NCBI GenBank assembly: GCA_910578385.1
Contig: CAJTQV010000003.1
Coordinates: 133,051-197,050, forward strand
Length of the DNA: 64,000 nt
Direction of reading: 5' to 3'
Source of the DNA: an uncultured Muribaculaceae bacterium
GTDB taxonomy: Bacteria; Bacteroidota; Bacteroidia; Bacteroidales; Muribaculaceae
This document shows positions 34,326-43,482 of this stretch, piece after piece (position 1 is the stretch's first letter; every line of letters begins with the position of its first letter). Made by a program: the position numbers and the translations under genes. The notes under the pieces are model-generated. The model was not told the DNA's origin, searched no databases, and saw only the letters and a list, made by a program, of their open reading frames with translations.

Positions 34326-35693
34326 ATGAAAATAGATTATGCCAAGACCAACGACGTGCTCGGTGAGATCACAATGGTCGTTGAGGAAAGCGATTACGCG
34401 GACAGAGTAAAGAAACAGCTCAAGGAAATCGGCAAGAAACATGCCGAGCCCGGCTTCCGTCCCGGTCACGTGCCCGCAGGCCTGATTGCCAAGAAATATG
34501 GCAAGGCAGTGAAGTATGACGAGATCAACAAGCTCGTCGGCGAGGCTATATTCGACTATATCAAGGAAAATGACATCAACGTTCTCGGCAATCCCGTGCC
34601 CGACAAGGCCAACGCCATCAACGAGGACGCAACCGAGTTCACTCTCAAGTTCAAGGTTGGTGTAGCTCCCGAGTTCGAGGTGAAGATTGACAAGGACCTC
34701 CACATACCCTACTACAAGATTAACGTTACCGACGAGATGGTAGGCCGTCAGGATGAGGCTCTCCGCCGCCGCTTCGGCAAGCAGGAGCCGGGCGAGGAGG
34801 TTGATGCCACAGCCCTCGTGAAGGGTGTCATCACCGAGCTCAACGCCGACGGTACTGTAAAGGAAGATGGCATCGTTGTGGAGAACGGCATCGTCGCTCC
34901 CCAGTACTTCAAGTCTGACGACCAGCGTCAGCTCTTCCTCGGCAAGCATGTGGGTGATTCAATCGTGTTCAACCCCGCTGCAACTTGCGAGAGCAACCCC
35001 ACAGAGCTTTCATCGATGCTCAACGTGTCGAAAGAGGAGGCTGAGAAACATCAGGGCGATTTCCGTTTCGATGTAAAGGAAATCATCGTGCTCAAGCCCG
35101 CTGAGCTCAACGAGGAGTTCTTCAAGGAGGCATTCGGCGACACTGTAAAGGATGAGGCCGGCTACCGCGAGGCTGTTAAGAAGATGATCGAGTCTTCACT
35201 CACAGGCGACCAGAACTACCGCTTCACCATCGATGCGGAGAAGGCTATCCGCAACGAGGTTGGCGAGATCGCTCTCCCCGACGAGGTGCTGAAGGAGTTC
35301 CTCATCGCACAGAACGAGGCTCTCAACGCCGACAACATCGACGCCGAGTATGGTCAGATCCGCGAGCAGCTCGTATGGGATCTTGAGAAAGACAAGATGA
35401 TGCGCTCTCTCGACATCAAGGTTGAGGATGAGGACCTTCTCAACACATCACGTCTCATGGCCCGCAACCAGTTCGCCCAGTACGGCATGACCAACGTGCC
35501 CGAGGATGCTGTGGAGCACTACGCCAACGAGATTCTCAAGGATGAGAAGGCACGCAACACCATCTACCGTCAGACAAGCGACATGAAGCTCTTCAACGCT
35601 ATCCGCGAGGCTGTGTCGCTCGACGAGAAAGAGGTTTCGGTCGACGAGTTCAACGAACTCTTCCGTGCCGAGGCTGAGGCTGCCAACGCCTGA
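34326..35693 (+). CDS. tig: Trigger factor chaperone
   Basis: 455 residues. The ribosome-docking signature GFRPGHVP is at about 39-46. The central region corresponds to the FKBP-like domain, but it is divergent and may lack PPIase activity, as in many Bacteroidota. The C-terminal helical chaperone domain follows and ends in an acidic/alanine tail. It binds nascent chains at the ribosome exit. It precedes clpP and clpX, the conserved proteostasis cluster. Confidence 0.93.
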   Translation: MKIDYAKTNDVLGEITMVVEESDYADRVKKQLKEIGKKHAEPGFRPGHVPAGLIAKKYGKAVKYDEINKLVGEAIFDYIKENDINVLGNPVPDKANAINEDATEFTLKFKVGVAPEFEVKIDKDLHIPYYKINVTDEMVGRQDEALRRRFGKQEPGEEVDATALVKGVITELNADGTVKEDGIVVENGIVAPQYFKSDDQRQLFLGKHVGDSIVFNPAATCESNPTELSSMLNVSKEEAEKHQGDFRFDVKEIIVLKPAELNEEFFKEAFGDTVKDEAGYREAVKKMIESSLTGDQNYRFTIDAEKAIRNEVGEIALPDEVLKEFLIAQNEALNADNIDAEYGQIREQLVWDLEKDKMMRSLDIKVEDEDLLNTSRLMARNQFAQYGMTNVPEDAVEHYANEILKDEKARNTIYRQTSDMKLFNAIREAVSLDEKEVSVDEFNELFRAEAEAANA

Positions 35694-35751
35694 TAAACGC
35701 CCTGTTTAATATATGCCTTCATTTTTGGCATAATATTTGCAAAGATACTGT

Positions 35752-35784
35752 CAACTTCGCGGTGCCCATATGCCCGCGAAGTTG
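35752..35784 (+). terminator. Hairpin between tig and clpP
   Basis: CAACTTCGCG (35752-35761) pairs with CGCGAAGTTG (35775-35784), 10 bp with a 13-nt loop, followed by ATTTATAT. It may be a weak terminator or a processing site. Confidence 0.5.
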
Positions 35785-35902
35785 ATTTATATCTGCAAAA
35801 TCGATAAAATATTATGGAACAGCCACGGCGCACGGTGCATTTGCCGGTTTCTGTAAGCAGTGTTACAGCTTCTTAGCGTCGGAAGGCATAAATATCACTT
35901 AT

Positions 35903-36613
35903 ATGAAGAATGATTTCAGGAACTACGCCGTCAATCACCTCGGCATGAGTTCCAATACCCTCGATTCTTACGCCCGCGCAATGAACCGCGAGGGCGCCGT
36001 TTCAGCTCCGGTGGCCGACTATATGAACCCGTACATCCTGGAAGAACGTCAGCTGAATGTCACCCAGATGGACGTGTTCTCACGACTCATGATGGACCGC
36101 ATCATCTTCCTCGGCACTCAGGTGACCGACCAGAGCGCGAACATCATCCAGGCTCAGCTGCTCTATCTTGACTCGGTTGATCCCGACAAGGATATCAGCC
36201 TCTACATCAACTCTCCCGGTGGTTCGGTCTACGCAGGCCTCGGCATTTACGACACAATGCAGTACATCAATTCCGATGTCTCCACCATATGCACCGGCAT
36301 GGCCGCCTCGATGGCAGCAGTCCTTCTTGTGGCAGGTCAGAACGGCAAGCGTTTCGCTCTTCCGCATTCACGCGTTATGATTCACCAGCCTATGGGTGGC
36401 ATTCAGGGTCAGGCATCGGATATCGAGATCACTGCCCGCGAGATTCTGAAACTGAAATCGGAACTCTACAACATCATTTCCACCCATTCCGGTCAGCCGT
36501 TTGACCGCGTCGAGGCCGATTCAGACCGTGACTACTGGATGACAGCCGCCGAGGCACGCGACTACGGCATGATTGACAAGGTTCTCGTTAACACACGTAA
36601 GGAGGATAAATAA
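35903..36613 (+). CDS. clpP: ATP-dependent Clp protease proteolytic subunit
   Basis: 236 residues. The catalytic Ser is in TGMAASMAAVLL and the His in RVMIHQPMGG; a late D completes the triad. The N-terminus is ~35 residues longer than the E. coli enzyme, suggesting a propeptide. ClpP forms a double heptamer working with ClpX. The stop overlaps the clpX start by one base (TAATG). Confidence 0.96.
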   Translation: MKNDFRNYAVNHLGMSSNTLDSYARAMNREGAVSAPVADYMNPYILEERQLNVTQMDVFSRLMMDRIIFLGTQVTDQSANIIQAQLLYLDSVDPDKDISLYINSPGGSVYAGLGIYDTMQYINSDVSTICTGMAASMAAVLLVAGQNGKRFALPHSRVMIHQPMGGIQGQASDIEITAREILKLKSELYNIISTHSGQPFDRVEADSDRDYWMTAAEARDYGMIDKVLVNTRKEDK

Positions 36614-37863
36614 TGGCCAAGAAGATGAGCCAGAGCAAAAGATGTGTGATGTGCGGTCGTGAGGAAACGGCCGCAAATCATGTTGTCACGGTCTATGACC
36701 AGCTGACCATATGCGAGGAGTGCATCGACTTCATCAACCAGATGCGCGACTCGGAGCGCACCGACCGCCAGAATGCGGCCAACAAAGACAAGGGTGGCAA
36801 GTCAATTCCCACGCCCAAGAAGATTCATGAGTTTCTTGACCAGTACGTTATCGGACAGGAGGAAGCCAAGAAATATCTGTCGGTGGCCGTGTACAACCAC
36901 TACAAGCGCATAAACCAGCAGCATGACGATGATGATGTCGATATCGAGAAATCGAACATAATCCTCGTCGGTCCGACCGGTACCGGAAAGACTCTTCTCG
37001 CCAAGTCGATAGCACGCTTGCTCGACGTGCCTTTCACCATCGTAGATGCCACGGTTCTCACCGAGGCCGGTTATGTGGGTGAGGATATCGAGTCGCTCCT
37101 CACGCGTCTTCTCCAGGCGTGTGATTACGACGTTGAGCGTGCCGAGCGTGGTATAGTCTTCATCGACGAGATTGACAAGATTGCCCGCAAGAGCGACAAC
37201 CCGTCGATTACCCGCGATGTCAGCGGCGAAGGCGTTCAGCAGGGTCTGCTCAAACTTCTGGAGGGCAGCACGGTGCTCGTGCCGCCGAACGGTGGCCGCA
37301 AGCATCCCGACCAGAAGATGATTGCTGTCAACACGAAGAATATCCTCTTCATCTGCGGCGGTGCTTTCGACGGCATCGAGCGCAAGATTGCCTCGCGCCT
37401 CAATACCCACATGGTCGGTTACGGCCATGATGAGAAGAGCCGCAAGCGTCAGCGCGAAAATCTCATGCGTTACGTTCTTCCCCAGGACCTCAAGTCGTTT
37501 GGTTTGATTCCCGAGATTATCGGCCGTCTGCCGGTGCTTACGAGTCTTGACCCGCTCGACCGTGCCGCATTGCGCCGGATTCTCACCGAGCCCAAGAACG
37601 CCATAACCCGCCAGTATGAGAAGATGCTCAAGCTCGACGGCATAGAACTGAAATTCACAGAGGCTGCGCTCGACATGATAGTCGACAAGGCCATAGAATA
37701 CAAGCTCGGTGCCCGCGGTCTCCGTTCGATTGTAGAGACCGTCATGGTCGATGCGATGTACGAGGCGCCATCATCTGATGAGAAGACCCTCACCATCGAC
37801 GACAACTACGTGCGGACTCAGCTTGAGAAGGCTCACTTCGAGAAGACACAGATTACCGAATGA
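36613..37863 (+). CDS. clpX: ATP-dependent Clp protease ATP-binding subunit ClpX
   Basis: 416 residues. An N-terminal C4 zinc finger (CVMCGREE ... CEECIDF, ~11-38) is followed by the AAA+ core with Walker A GPTGTGKT (~118-125), Walker B IVFIDEIDKI and the pore loop GYVGEDIE. It unfolds tagged substrates and feeds them to ClpP. The coupled start ensures co-expression with clpP. Confidence 0.96.
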   Translation: MAKKMSQSKRCVMCGREETAANHVVTVYDQLTICEECIDFINQMRDSERTDRQNAANKDKGGKSIPTPKKIHEFLDQYVIGQEEAKKYLSVAVYNHYKRINQQHDDDDVDIEKSNIILVGPTGTGKTLLAKSIARLLDVPFTIVDATVLTEAGYVGEDIESLLTRLLQACDYDVERAERGIVFIDEIDKIARKSDNPSITRDVSGEGVQQGLLKLLEGSTVLVPPNGGRKHPDQKMIAVNTKNILFICGGAFDGIERKIASRLNTHMVGYGHDEKSRKRQRENLMRYVLPQDLKSFGLIPEIIGRLPVLTSLDPLDRAALRRILTEPKNAITRQYEKMLKLDGIELKFTEAALDMIVDKAIEYKLGARGLRSIVETVMVDAMYEAPSSDEKTLTIDDNYVRTQLEKAHFEKTQITE

Positions 37864-37905
37864 TAGCCTGTTCCCGCCCGGAAAACAGGATTGCATACAG
37901 ACATC

Positions 37906-37949
37906 GGCGGCTCCCGTAAGACAGAAATGTCGGACGGGAGCCGCCCGCG
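37906..37949 (+). terminator. clpX terminator
   Basis: GGCGGCTCCCGT (37906-37917) pairs perfectly with ACGGGAGCCGCC (37934-37945), a 12-bp stem, then a T-run from 37950 that is itself the edge of a relic inverted repeat. Confidence 0.85.
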
Positions 37950-37971
37950 TTTTATGAGACGGACTCTAAAA
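37950..37971. mobile_element. Solo terminal repeat related to the MITE at 32490
   Basis: TTTTATGAGACGGACTCTAA (37950-37969) matches the right end and flank of the MITE at 32828-32847 exactly. No partner repeat lies nearby, so it is a relic or a solo end lying against the clpX terminator. Confidence 0.65.
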
Positions 37972-37994
37972 ACTCTAAAAAATAGTGCTGTTTC

Positions 37995-38025
37995 TTGCAT
38001 ATCTCGCAAATTTCATTTAATTTTG
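37995..38025 (+). promoter_or_regulatory. recQ promoter
   Basis: TTG (37995-37997), 20 bp, TAATTTTG (38018-38025), about 68 bp before the recQ ATG. Confidence 0.7.
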
Positions 38026-38092
38026 TTACAGAGCAGACCGCATTGCGGCTTGCAGACGCATAGAAGTGGAACCTCAAACAAACCTCACTCCC

Positions 38093-40273
38093 ATGTCTGA
38101 TACCGAAAGCATCCGAAAGGCATTGAAAAAACATTTTGGCTTTGAATCCTTCAAGGGGAACCAGCTTGAGATAATCAAGACACTCCTTGACGGAAAGGAT
38201 GTGTTCGTGCTCATGCCCACGGGTGGAGGAAAGTCTCTCTGCTATCAGCTGCCGGCTCTTATGTCGGAGGGTACGGCAATTGTCGTTTCACCTCTGATTG
38301 CGCTGATGAAGAACCAGGTCGATGCCGTGAGGCATTTTGAGGAGGAGGAACATGTGGCGCATTTTCTCAACTCGTCACTTTCCCGCTCTGCCGCCAACAA
38401 GGTCCGCCGCGATGTGACCGAGGGCCGTACCAAGCTTCTGTATGTGGCTCCCGAATCGCTTGCCAAGGCCGACAACATAGCCTTCTTCAAGTCAATCAAC
38501 ATATCATTTTTCGCAATCGACGAGGCTCATTGCATTTCGGAGTGGGGGCATGACTTCCGTCCCGAATACCGCAAGATCCGCCCCATGATTTCACTGATCG
38601 GGGATTTTCCGGTAATCGCTCTGACGGCTACTGCGACACCTAAGGTGCAGCATGACATACAGAAGAACCTCGGCATCCTCGATGCGCGTGTCTTCAAGTC
38701 GAGCTTCAACCGCAAGAACCTCTATTACGAGGTGCGCCCTAAGACAAAAGATGTGGAGCGTGACCTTATCCGCTACGTCAAGAACAATGCCGGAAGTTCC
38801 GGTATCGTCTACTGCCTGAGCCGCCGCCGTGTGGAAAAGATTGCCGAGCTTCTGAAACTCAACGGTATTCCCGCGCTTCCTTACCACGCGGGAATGGATG
38901 GCCCGACGCGTTCGGCCAATCAGGATGCTTTCCTCAATGAGGAGGTCGATGTGATTGTAGCCACAATCGCGTTCGGCATGGGCATAGACAAGCCCGATGT
39001 GCGTTACGTGATCCACTACGACATTCCCAAGAGCCTCGAAGGATATTATCAGGAGACAGGCCGTGCAGGCCGTGACGGCGGCGAGGGACGTTGCGTGACT
39101 TTCTATACCCGCAAGGATCTCGTAAAGCTGGAGAAGCTGATCCAGACCAAGGCTGTGAGCGAGCAGGACATTGCCCGCCAGCTGCTGGCCGAGACAGCCG
39201 AATATGCGGAGTCGTCGGTATGCCGCCGCAAGATTCTGATGCACTACTTCGGCGAGGACTACGAGGAGGAAAACTGCGGCAATTGCGACAACTGCCTCAA
39301 TCCGCGCCGCCGCATAGAGGCGACAGAGGAGGCCCAGGCCGTGATCGAGACAGTCGATGCGGTCGGGGAGCGCTTCCGGTCGGAATACATTGTCAACATG
39401 CTTGTGGGGCGTGCCACCGACGAGGTGCGCGCCAACGGTCATGAGCAGCTGTCGTGCTTCGGAGTGCTGCGCGATATGGAGGAACGTCTTGTCGTCACGC
39501 TTGTACGCCAGACCATAATAGCCGGATTCCTCGCCAAGGACCTCGACAACTACGGTATTCTCAAGCTCACACAGCGCGGCTTTGATTTTGCGGTCGAGCC
39601 GACACCCTTCTTCATGGTCGAGGACATCGATTATACCGATACTTCGGCCGATTCGCAGACACGCGGCGCGGCTGCCGGGGCTCTTGACCAGGAACTGTAT
39701 GCCATTCTCAAAGGTCTGCGCAAGGATGTGGCGCGCAGGTCAGGAATACCACCTTATCTTGTATTCCTTGACCCGACGCTCGAAGCCATGTCAACGCTCT
39801 ATCCCGTCAATAACGAGGAACTTCTTACCGTGCCGGGTGTCGGAGCCGGAAAGGCCGCGAGATACGGTAAGGAATTTACTGAAGTCATTGCACGCTATGT
39901 CGAGGATAACGAGATAGACCGCCCGACTGACGTACGCGTGAAGTTCATAGCAAACAAGAGCAACCGTAAGGTAGCCATAATACAGGCCATCGACCGCAAG
40001 GTTGACCTCGACCAGATGTGCGAGAGTCTCGGGCTGGAATTTCCTGAATTTCTCGATGAGCTTGAGGCCATAGTGGAGGCCGGCACAAAGATTGACATCG
40101 ATTACTACATGAACGATGTCTTCGAGGAGGATCAGCTTGAGGAGATGACGGCATACTTCGAGGAGAGCGAGGATGGAGATGTCGAGACTGCGATACAGGA
40201 ACTTGGCGGTGAATTCGACGAGGATGACATACGTCTCGTCAGGGTGAAATTCATTTCAGACCGTGGTAACTGA
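38093..40273 (+). CDS. recQ: ATP-dependent DNA helicase RecQ
   Basis: 726 residues from ATG 38093; an in-frame ATG 27 bp upstream is possible. Walker A is in LMPTGGGKSLCYQ, the DExH box and aromatic loop in DEAHCISEWGHDFRPEY, and motif VI in QETGRAGRDG. The zinc-binding cysteines lie in CRRKILMHYFGE plus CGNCDNC. An RQC winged helix and an HRDC-like domain (~555-640) follow. The C-terminal ~100 residues are acidic. It unwinds forked DNA during repair. Confidence 0.95.
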   Translation: MSDTESIRKALKKHFGFESFKGNQLEIIKTLLDGKDVFVLMPTGGGKSLCYQLPALMSEGTAIVVSPLIALMKNQVDAVRHFEEEEHVAHFLNSSLSRSAANKVRRDVTEGRTKLLYVAPESLAKADNIAFFKSINISFFAIDEAHCISEWGHDFRPEYRKIRPMISLIGDFPVIALTATATPKVQHDIQKNLGILDARVFKSSFNRKNLYYEVRPKTKDVERDLIRYVKNNAGSSGIVYCLSRRRVEKIAELLKLNGIPALPYHAGMDGPTRSANQDAFLNEEVDVIVATIAFGMGIDKPDVRYVIHYDIPKSLEGYYQETGRAGRDGGEGRCVTFYTRKDLVKLEKLIQTKAVSEQDIARQLLAETAEYAESSVCRRKILMHYFGEDYEEENCGNCDNCLNPRRRIEATEEAQAVIETVDAVGERFRSEYIVNMLVGRATDEVRANGHEQLSCFGVLRDMEERLVVTLVRQTIIAGFLAKDLDNYGILKLTQRGFDFAVEPTPFFMVEDIDYTDTSADSQTRGAAAGALDQELYAILKGLRKDVARRSGIPPYLVFLDPTLEAMSTLYPVNNEELLTVPGVGAGKAARYGKEFTEVIARYVEDNEIDRPTDVRVKFIANKSNRKVAIIQAIDRKVDLDQMCESLGLEFPEFLDELEAIVEAGTKIDIDYYMNDVFEEDQLEEMTAYFEESEDGDVETAIQELGGEFDEDDIRLVRVKFISDRGN

Positions 40274-40471
40274 TGCCACAGGCGTGGTCGCGCTGATAGA
40301 TGGATACCCATCTTACTGCACTTCTGACCCAATCGCACCCCAAGAGTCACAATTTTTTATACATTGGCTCGTTAACTGAATTGAAGCGGGATATATCCGC
40401 TCTAACCATGGCCCGGTCAGTTGGATTGACATGGCCTAATTGCAGAAAAAATCAATATCCGTAATAAAGGA

Positions 40472-42412
40472 ATGAAGAAAACAGTAGCAGCCGGACTTGG
40501 TGCTTGCGCGGTGGCGCTTGCGTTTGCCGCGAAAGATCCGGTAATTATGACAGTCAACGGTGTTGACGTCCCGAAATCGGAGTTTGAATATCTCTACAAC
40601 AAGAACAGTCAGCAGCAGATTAATCCGCAGACGCTCGACGAGTATGTCGAGATGTTCAAGCTCTACAAGATGAAAGTCGCCGATGCTCGTGCCGAAGGTA
40701 TCGACACCACAACAGCCTTTCTGAAAGAAACCGAACAGTACAGACATGACCTGGCTGCTCCCTACCTTGCAGACTCACTCTACATCAACCAGCTTGTAAA
40801 AGAGGCTTATGACCGCACCAAGGAGGAGGTCGAGGCTTATCATATCATGCTCTTCAAGACCCGCGACGCAGCTGCCAACGTGGCTCTCCGTAACCGTGCC
40901 GACAGTCTTGCAGGCGTGCTCCGCGCCGGTGGCGACTTCGCCGACCTCGCAGCCCGCTTCTCACAGGACCGCGGCAGCAACGCCAAGGGTGGACGTATGG
41001 GATGGATTGTATCGAATACATATCCCGCCGCATTCGAGATTGCAGCATACAGCCTTCCCGAGGGTGCCATTTCTGAAGTTGTCGAGTCACCCGTAGGATA
41101 CCACATCCTGAAAGGTGGCAAGCATCGTCCGGCGCGCGGCAAGGTCAAGGTATCGCATATCCTGAAGCTCACCCAGGGCAAGGATGCTGCCGGACAGGCT
41201 CAGGCCAAGGCAGAGATTGACAGTCTTTATGCTGTTGTGATGGCGAATCCCAACGATTTCAACAATGTTGCGACAGCCAACTCAGAGGACCGCGGTTCTG
41301 CCCGTCAGGGTGGTACGCTGCCCGCTTTCGGAGCAGGTGAGATGGTGGCCGAGTTTGACTCAGTGGCTTTCTCTCTTGCCGACGGCGAGATAAGCAAGCC
41401 GGTAGAGACAGCTTACGGCTATCATATCATACGCCGCTACTCACACGAGGATGTCCCCGCTCTCGATAAGATGAAGCCGCAGCTCGTGGCAAAGATAACC
41501 AGCCCGCAGGATCCGCGCTATAAACTTATCCGCGACCATCAGACCGAGACTTTTGCAAAGAAACATAAAGGTTCGCTCAACAGCAAGACTCTTTCACAGC
41601 TCCGTGGCGATGTGACGCGTCAGGGACTTGATTCGGCACTCTTCGTGACCTGGACCACAGCACCCGCCGGTGAGATGCCCCTCGCTTCTGTCAACGGTAA
41701 GCAGCATAAGGTTTCCGAGTTCATGCAGACTGTTAGCATGCTCCGTGTTCCCGCCTCGGCTAACGCTCAGGAACTCTTCGAGAATACCCTCATGGAGTAT
41801 TACAACAACCTCCTTGTAGAGGCTGAGGAAGCATCGCTTGAGCAGACCGAGCCTGACTACCGCAATCTTCTTAAAGAGTATGTTGACGGAAGCCTCCTTT
41901 ACGAGGTCAGCGTCCGCAAGGTTTGGGACAAGGCTGCCAAGGATACGGAAGGACTTGAGAAATACTTCGAGGCTAACCGTGCAAACTACAAATGGACAGA
42001 GCCCCATGTGAAGGGTTATCTCGTGCAGACTACCAACGACTCGGTTGCTTCGCTCATCCGCGAGCGTGCGGCGGCTCTCGCTCCCGACACACTTGTGCAG
42101 ACACTCCGCAAGGAATTCAAGGGCAGCATAGGCATTGACCGTGTCCTTGTATCTAAAGGAACGAATGCGATGGTCGACAATATCATGTTCGGCGGTCCTG
42201 AGGTACAGCCTTCCAACTCGAAGTATCAGGTTTACTTCATGATCGATCCCCGCGTGCTCACTGAACCCGAGGAGGCAGCCGATGTGAAAGGTCTTGTTAC
42301 CAGCGACTACCAGAACGAATTCCAGACCGCATGGGAGAATGAGCTGCGACGCAAGTACCCCGTCAAGGTCAACGAGAAGGTGCTCCGTCAGGTCAAGAGC
42401 AACAGCAAGTGA
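40472..42412 (+). CDS. Periplasmic peptidyl-prolyl isomerase with two parvulin domains (PpiD/PrsA-like)
   Basis: 646 residues. A signal peptide (MKKTVAAGLGACAVALAFAA) precedes a SurA_N-like helical region. Two consecutive parvulin domains follow at ~120-215 and ~225-330; both carry the G-G-x-(M/L) and G-Y-H-I-(L/I) motifs. The C-terminal ~300 residues are helical. It likely aids outer-membrane protein folding in the periplasm. It is the first gene of a group of three related folding factors ending at surA. A terminator lies between it and the next gene. Confidence 0.88.
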   Translation: MKKTVAAGLGACAVALAFAAKDPVIMTVNGVDVPKSEFEYLYNKNSQQQINPQTLDEYVEMFKLYKMKVADARAEGIDTTTAFLKETEQYRHDLAAPYLADSLYINQLVKEAYDRTKEEVEAYHIMLFKTRDAAANVALRNRADSLAGVLRAGGDFADLAARFSQDRGSNAKGGRMGWIVSNTYPAAFEIAAYSLPEGAISEVVESPVGYHILKGGKHRPARGKVKVSHILKLTQGKDAAGQAQAKAEIDSLYAVVMANPNDFNNVATANSEDRGSARQGGTLPAFGAGEMVAEFDSVAFSLADGEISKPVETAYGYHIIRRYSHEDVPALDKMKPQLVAKITSPQDPRYKLIRDHQTETFAKKHKGSLNSKTLSQLRGDVTRQGLDSALFVTWTTAPAGEMPLASVNGKQHKVSEFMQTVSMLRVPASANAQELFENTLMEYYNNLLVEAEEASLEQTEPDYRNLLKEYVDGSLLYEVSVRKVWDKAAKDTEGLEKYFEANRANYKWTEPHVKGYLVQTTNDSVASLIRERAAALAPDTLVQTLRKEFKGSIGIDRVLVSKGTNAMVDNIMFGGPEVQPSNSKYQVYFMIDPRVLTEPEEAADVKGLVTSDYQNEFQTAWENELRRKYPVKVNEKVLRQVKSNSK

Positions 42413-42482
42413 AACGCCGGTTTCAAGGCCGGATTTCATAACGTTTGAAAGCAAGCAGACACAAGTAAAAATAATTTTCCCG

Positions 42483-42520
42483 GTGCGGGTCATGGAAAAT
42501 CCATGGCCCGCACTTCAAAT
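42483..42520 (+). terminator. Terminator after the first PPIase gene
   Basis: GTGCGGGTCATGG (42483-42495) pairs with CCATGGCCCGCAC (42501-42513), 13 bp with one G-T pair and a 5-nt loop, followed by TTCAAATTTTT. Confidence 0.8.
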
Positions 42521-42573
42521 TTTTAGGCTGTTATCGCCGATATTCGGAGAAAAATCACTATTTTTGTAGTTAA

Positions 42574-43482
42574 ATGTGTTCTTTCCGTTACATATTGATG
42601 GCCATTCTTTCGGTCGCCCTGATGCAATTGACTTCGTGCGGATCAAAAGAGGCTGATGCTCAGCAGGATGACGAAGTGCTCGTGTCGGTTGGAGACTCTG
42701 TGCTCACTGTCTCGGCAGTGGTGCGCCAGATTCCGCGCGGACTCGATCCGGCCGACAGTGCCGCCATGTTCCGGCGCATAACCGACGCGTGGGTCATGGA
42801 TCTGGTGCTCATCGATGTTGCGGAGAAAAACATACCTGACCTTGACAAAATTGAGCGTATGGTCGAGGCATACCGCAATGACCTGATTGTGAACCGCTAT
42901 CTGTCGACTATGGCCGAACAGGCAGGAAGTGATGTGCCTGAATCGAGGGTTAAGGAGTATTATGAGGCGAACCGTCAGGAATTTGTGCTCACTCAGCCGC
43001 TGGTAAAGGGTGTGCTTGTCAAAGTCTCCGAAACCGACGAGTCTCTCGACAATCTGCGCATGTGGATGACTGACCTCAATGACGCGACGGTCGACAAGAT
43101 TGAGAAGACAGGATTGCGTCAGGCGTCGGCTTACCGTTATTTCCGCGATGAATGGACTGAGTGGAGTGCGGTGGCCGAGCAGATACCCTACCGTTTCTTC
43201 GATGCCGACGCGTTTGTCAGGTCATCAAGGAACTTCGAGACAACGGCCGAAGGCTCCGTCTATCTGCTGCATATCTCCGAGTATCTGCTGTCAGGAACCG
43301 AGATGCCTTACGAGTACGCGCGTGTCAAGATAAAAGAGATTCTCCGTGCGTCGGACATCTCTGCTTTCCGCCGCAAGCTCACTGAGGAAATCTATGGAGA
43401 TAAAATACGTCAGGGCATACTCAAACCGGGTATATATGACCCTGTGAAAAGAGAAATTAAAACTACAAACAAACATAATTGA
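42574..43482 (+). CDS. Lipoprotein, SurA/PpiC-related folding factor without a clear parvulin domain
   Basis: 302 residues. The lipobox is LTSC (Cys ~21), so it is probably lipid-anchored. The sequence up to ~110 resembles SurA_N (VLVSVGDSVLTVSAVVRQIP ... YLSTMAEQAG). The parvulin-like part that follows (KEYYEANRQEFVLTQPLVKG) is degenerate. A -7-like box, TATTTTTG (42559-42566), ends 8 bp before this ATG. Either the message is nearly leaderless, the box is not used, or the start is the later ATG at 42598. The stop overlaps the surA start. Confidence 0.78.
   Translation: MCSFRYILMAILSVALMQLTSCGSKEADAQQDDEVLVSVGDSVLTVSAVVRQIPRGLDPADSAAMFRRITDAWVMDLVLIDVAEKNIPDLDKIERMVEAYRNDLIVNRYLSTMAEQAGSDVPESRVKEYYEANRQEFVLTQPLVKGVLVKVSETDESLDNLRMWMTDLNDATVDKIEKTGLRQASAYRYFRDEWTEWSAVAEQIPYRFFDADAFVRSSRNFETTAEGSVYLLHISEYLLSGTEMPYEYARVKIKEILRASDISAFRRKLTEEIYGDKIRQGILKPGIYDPVKREIKTTNKHN

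Noticed and set aside
35731..35739. TAATATTTG as a clpP promoter -7 box
   Set aside because: The spacing inside the box is one base too long (TA-NNN-TTTG) and no -33 element is in register.
40274..40471. Regulatory or RNA element between recQ and the first PPIase gene
   Set aside because: Only a small palindrome (CGGGATATATCCG) and a short partial repeat are visible; no consensus promoter or stable fold could be supported.
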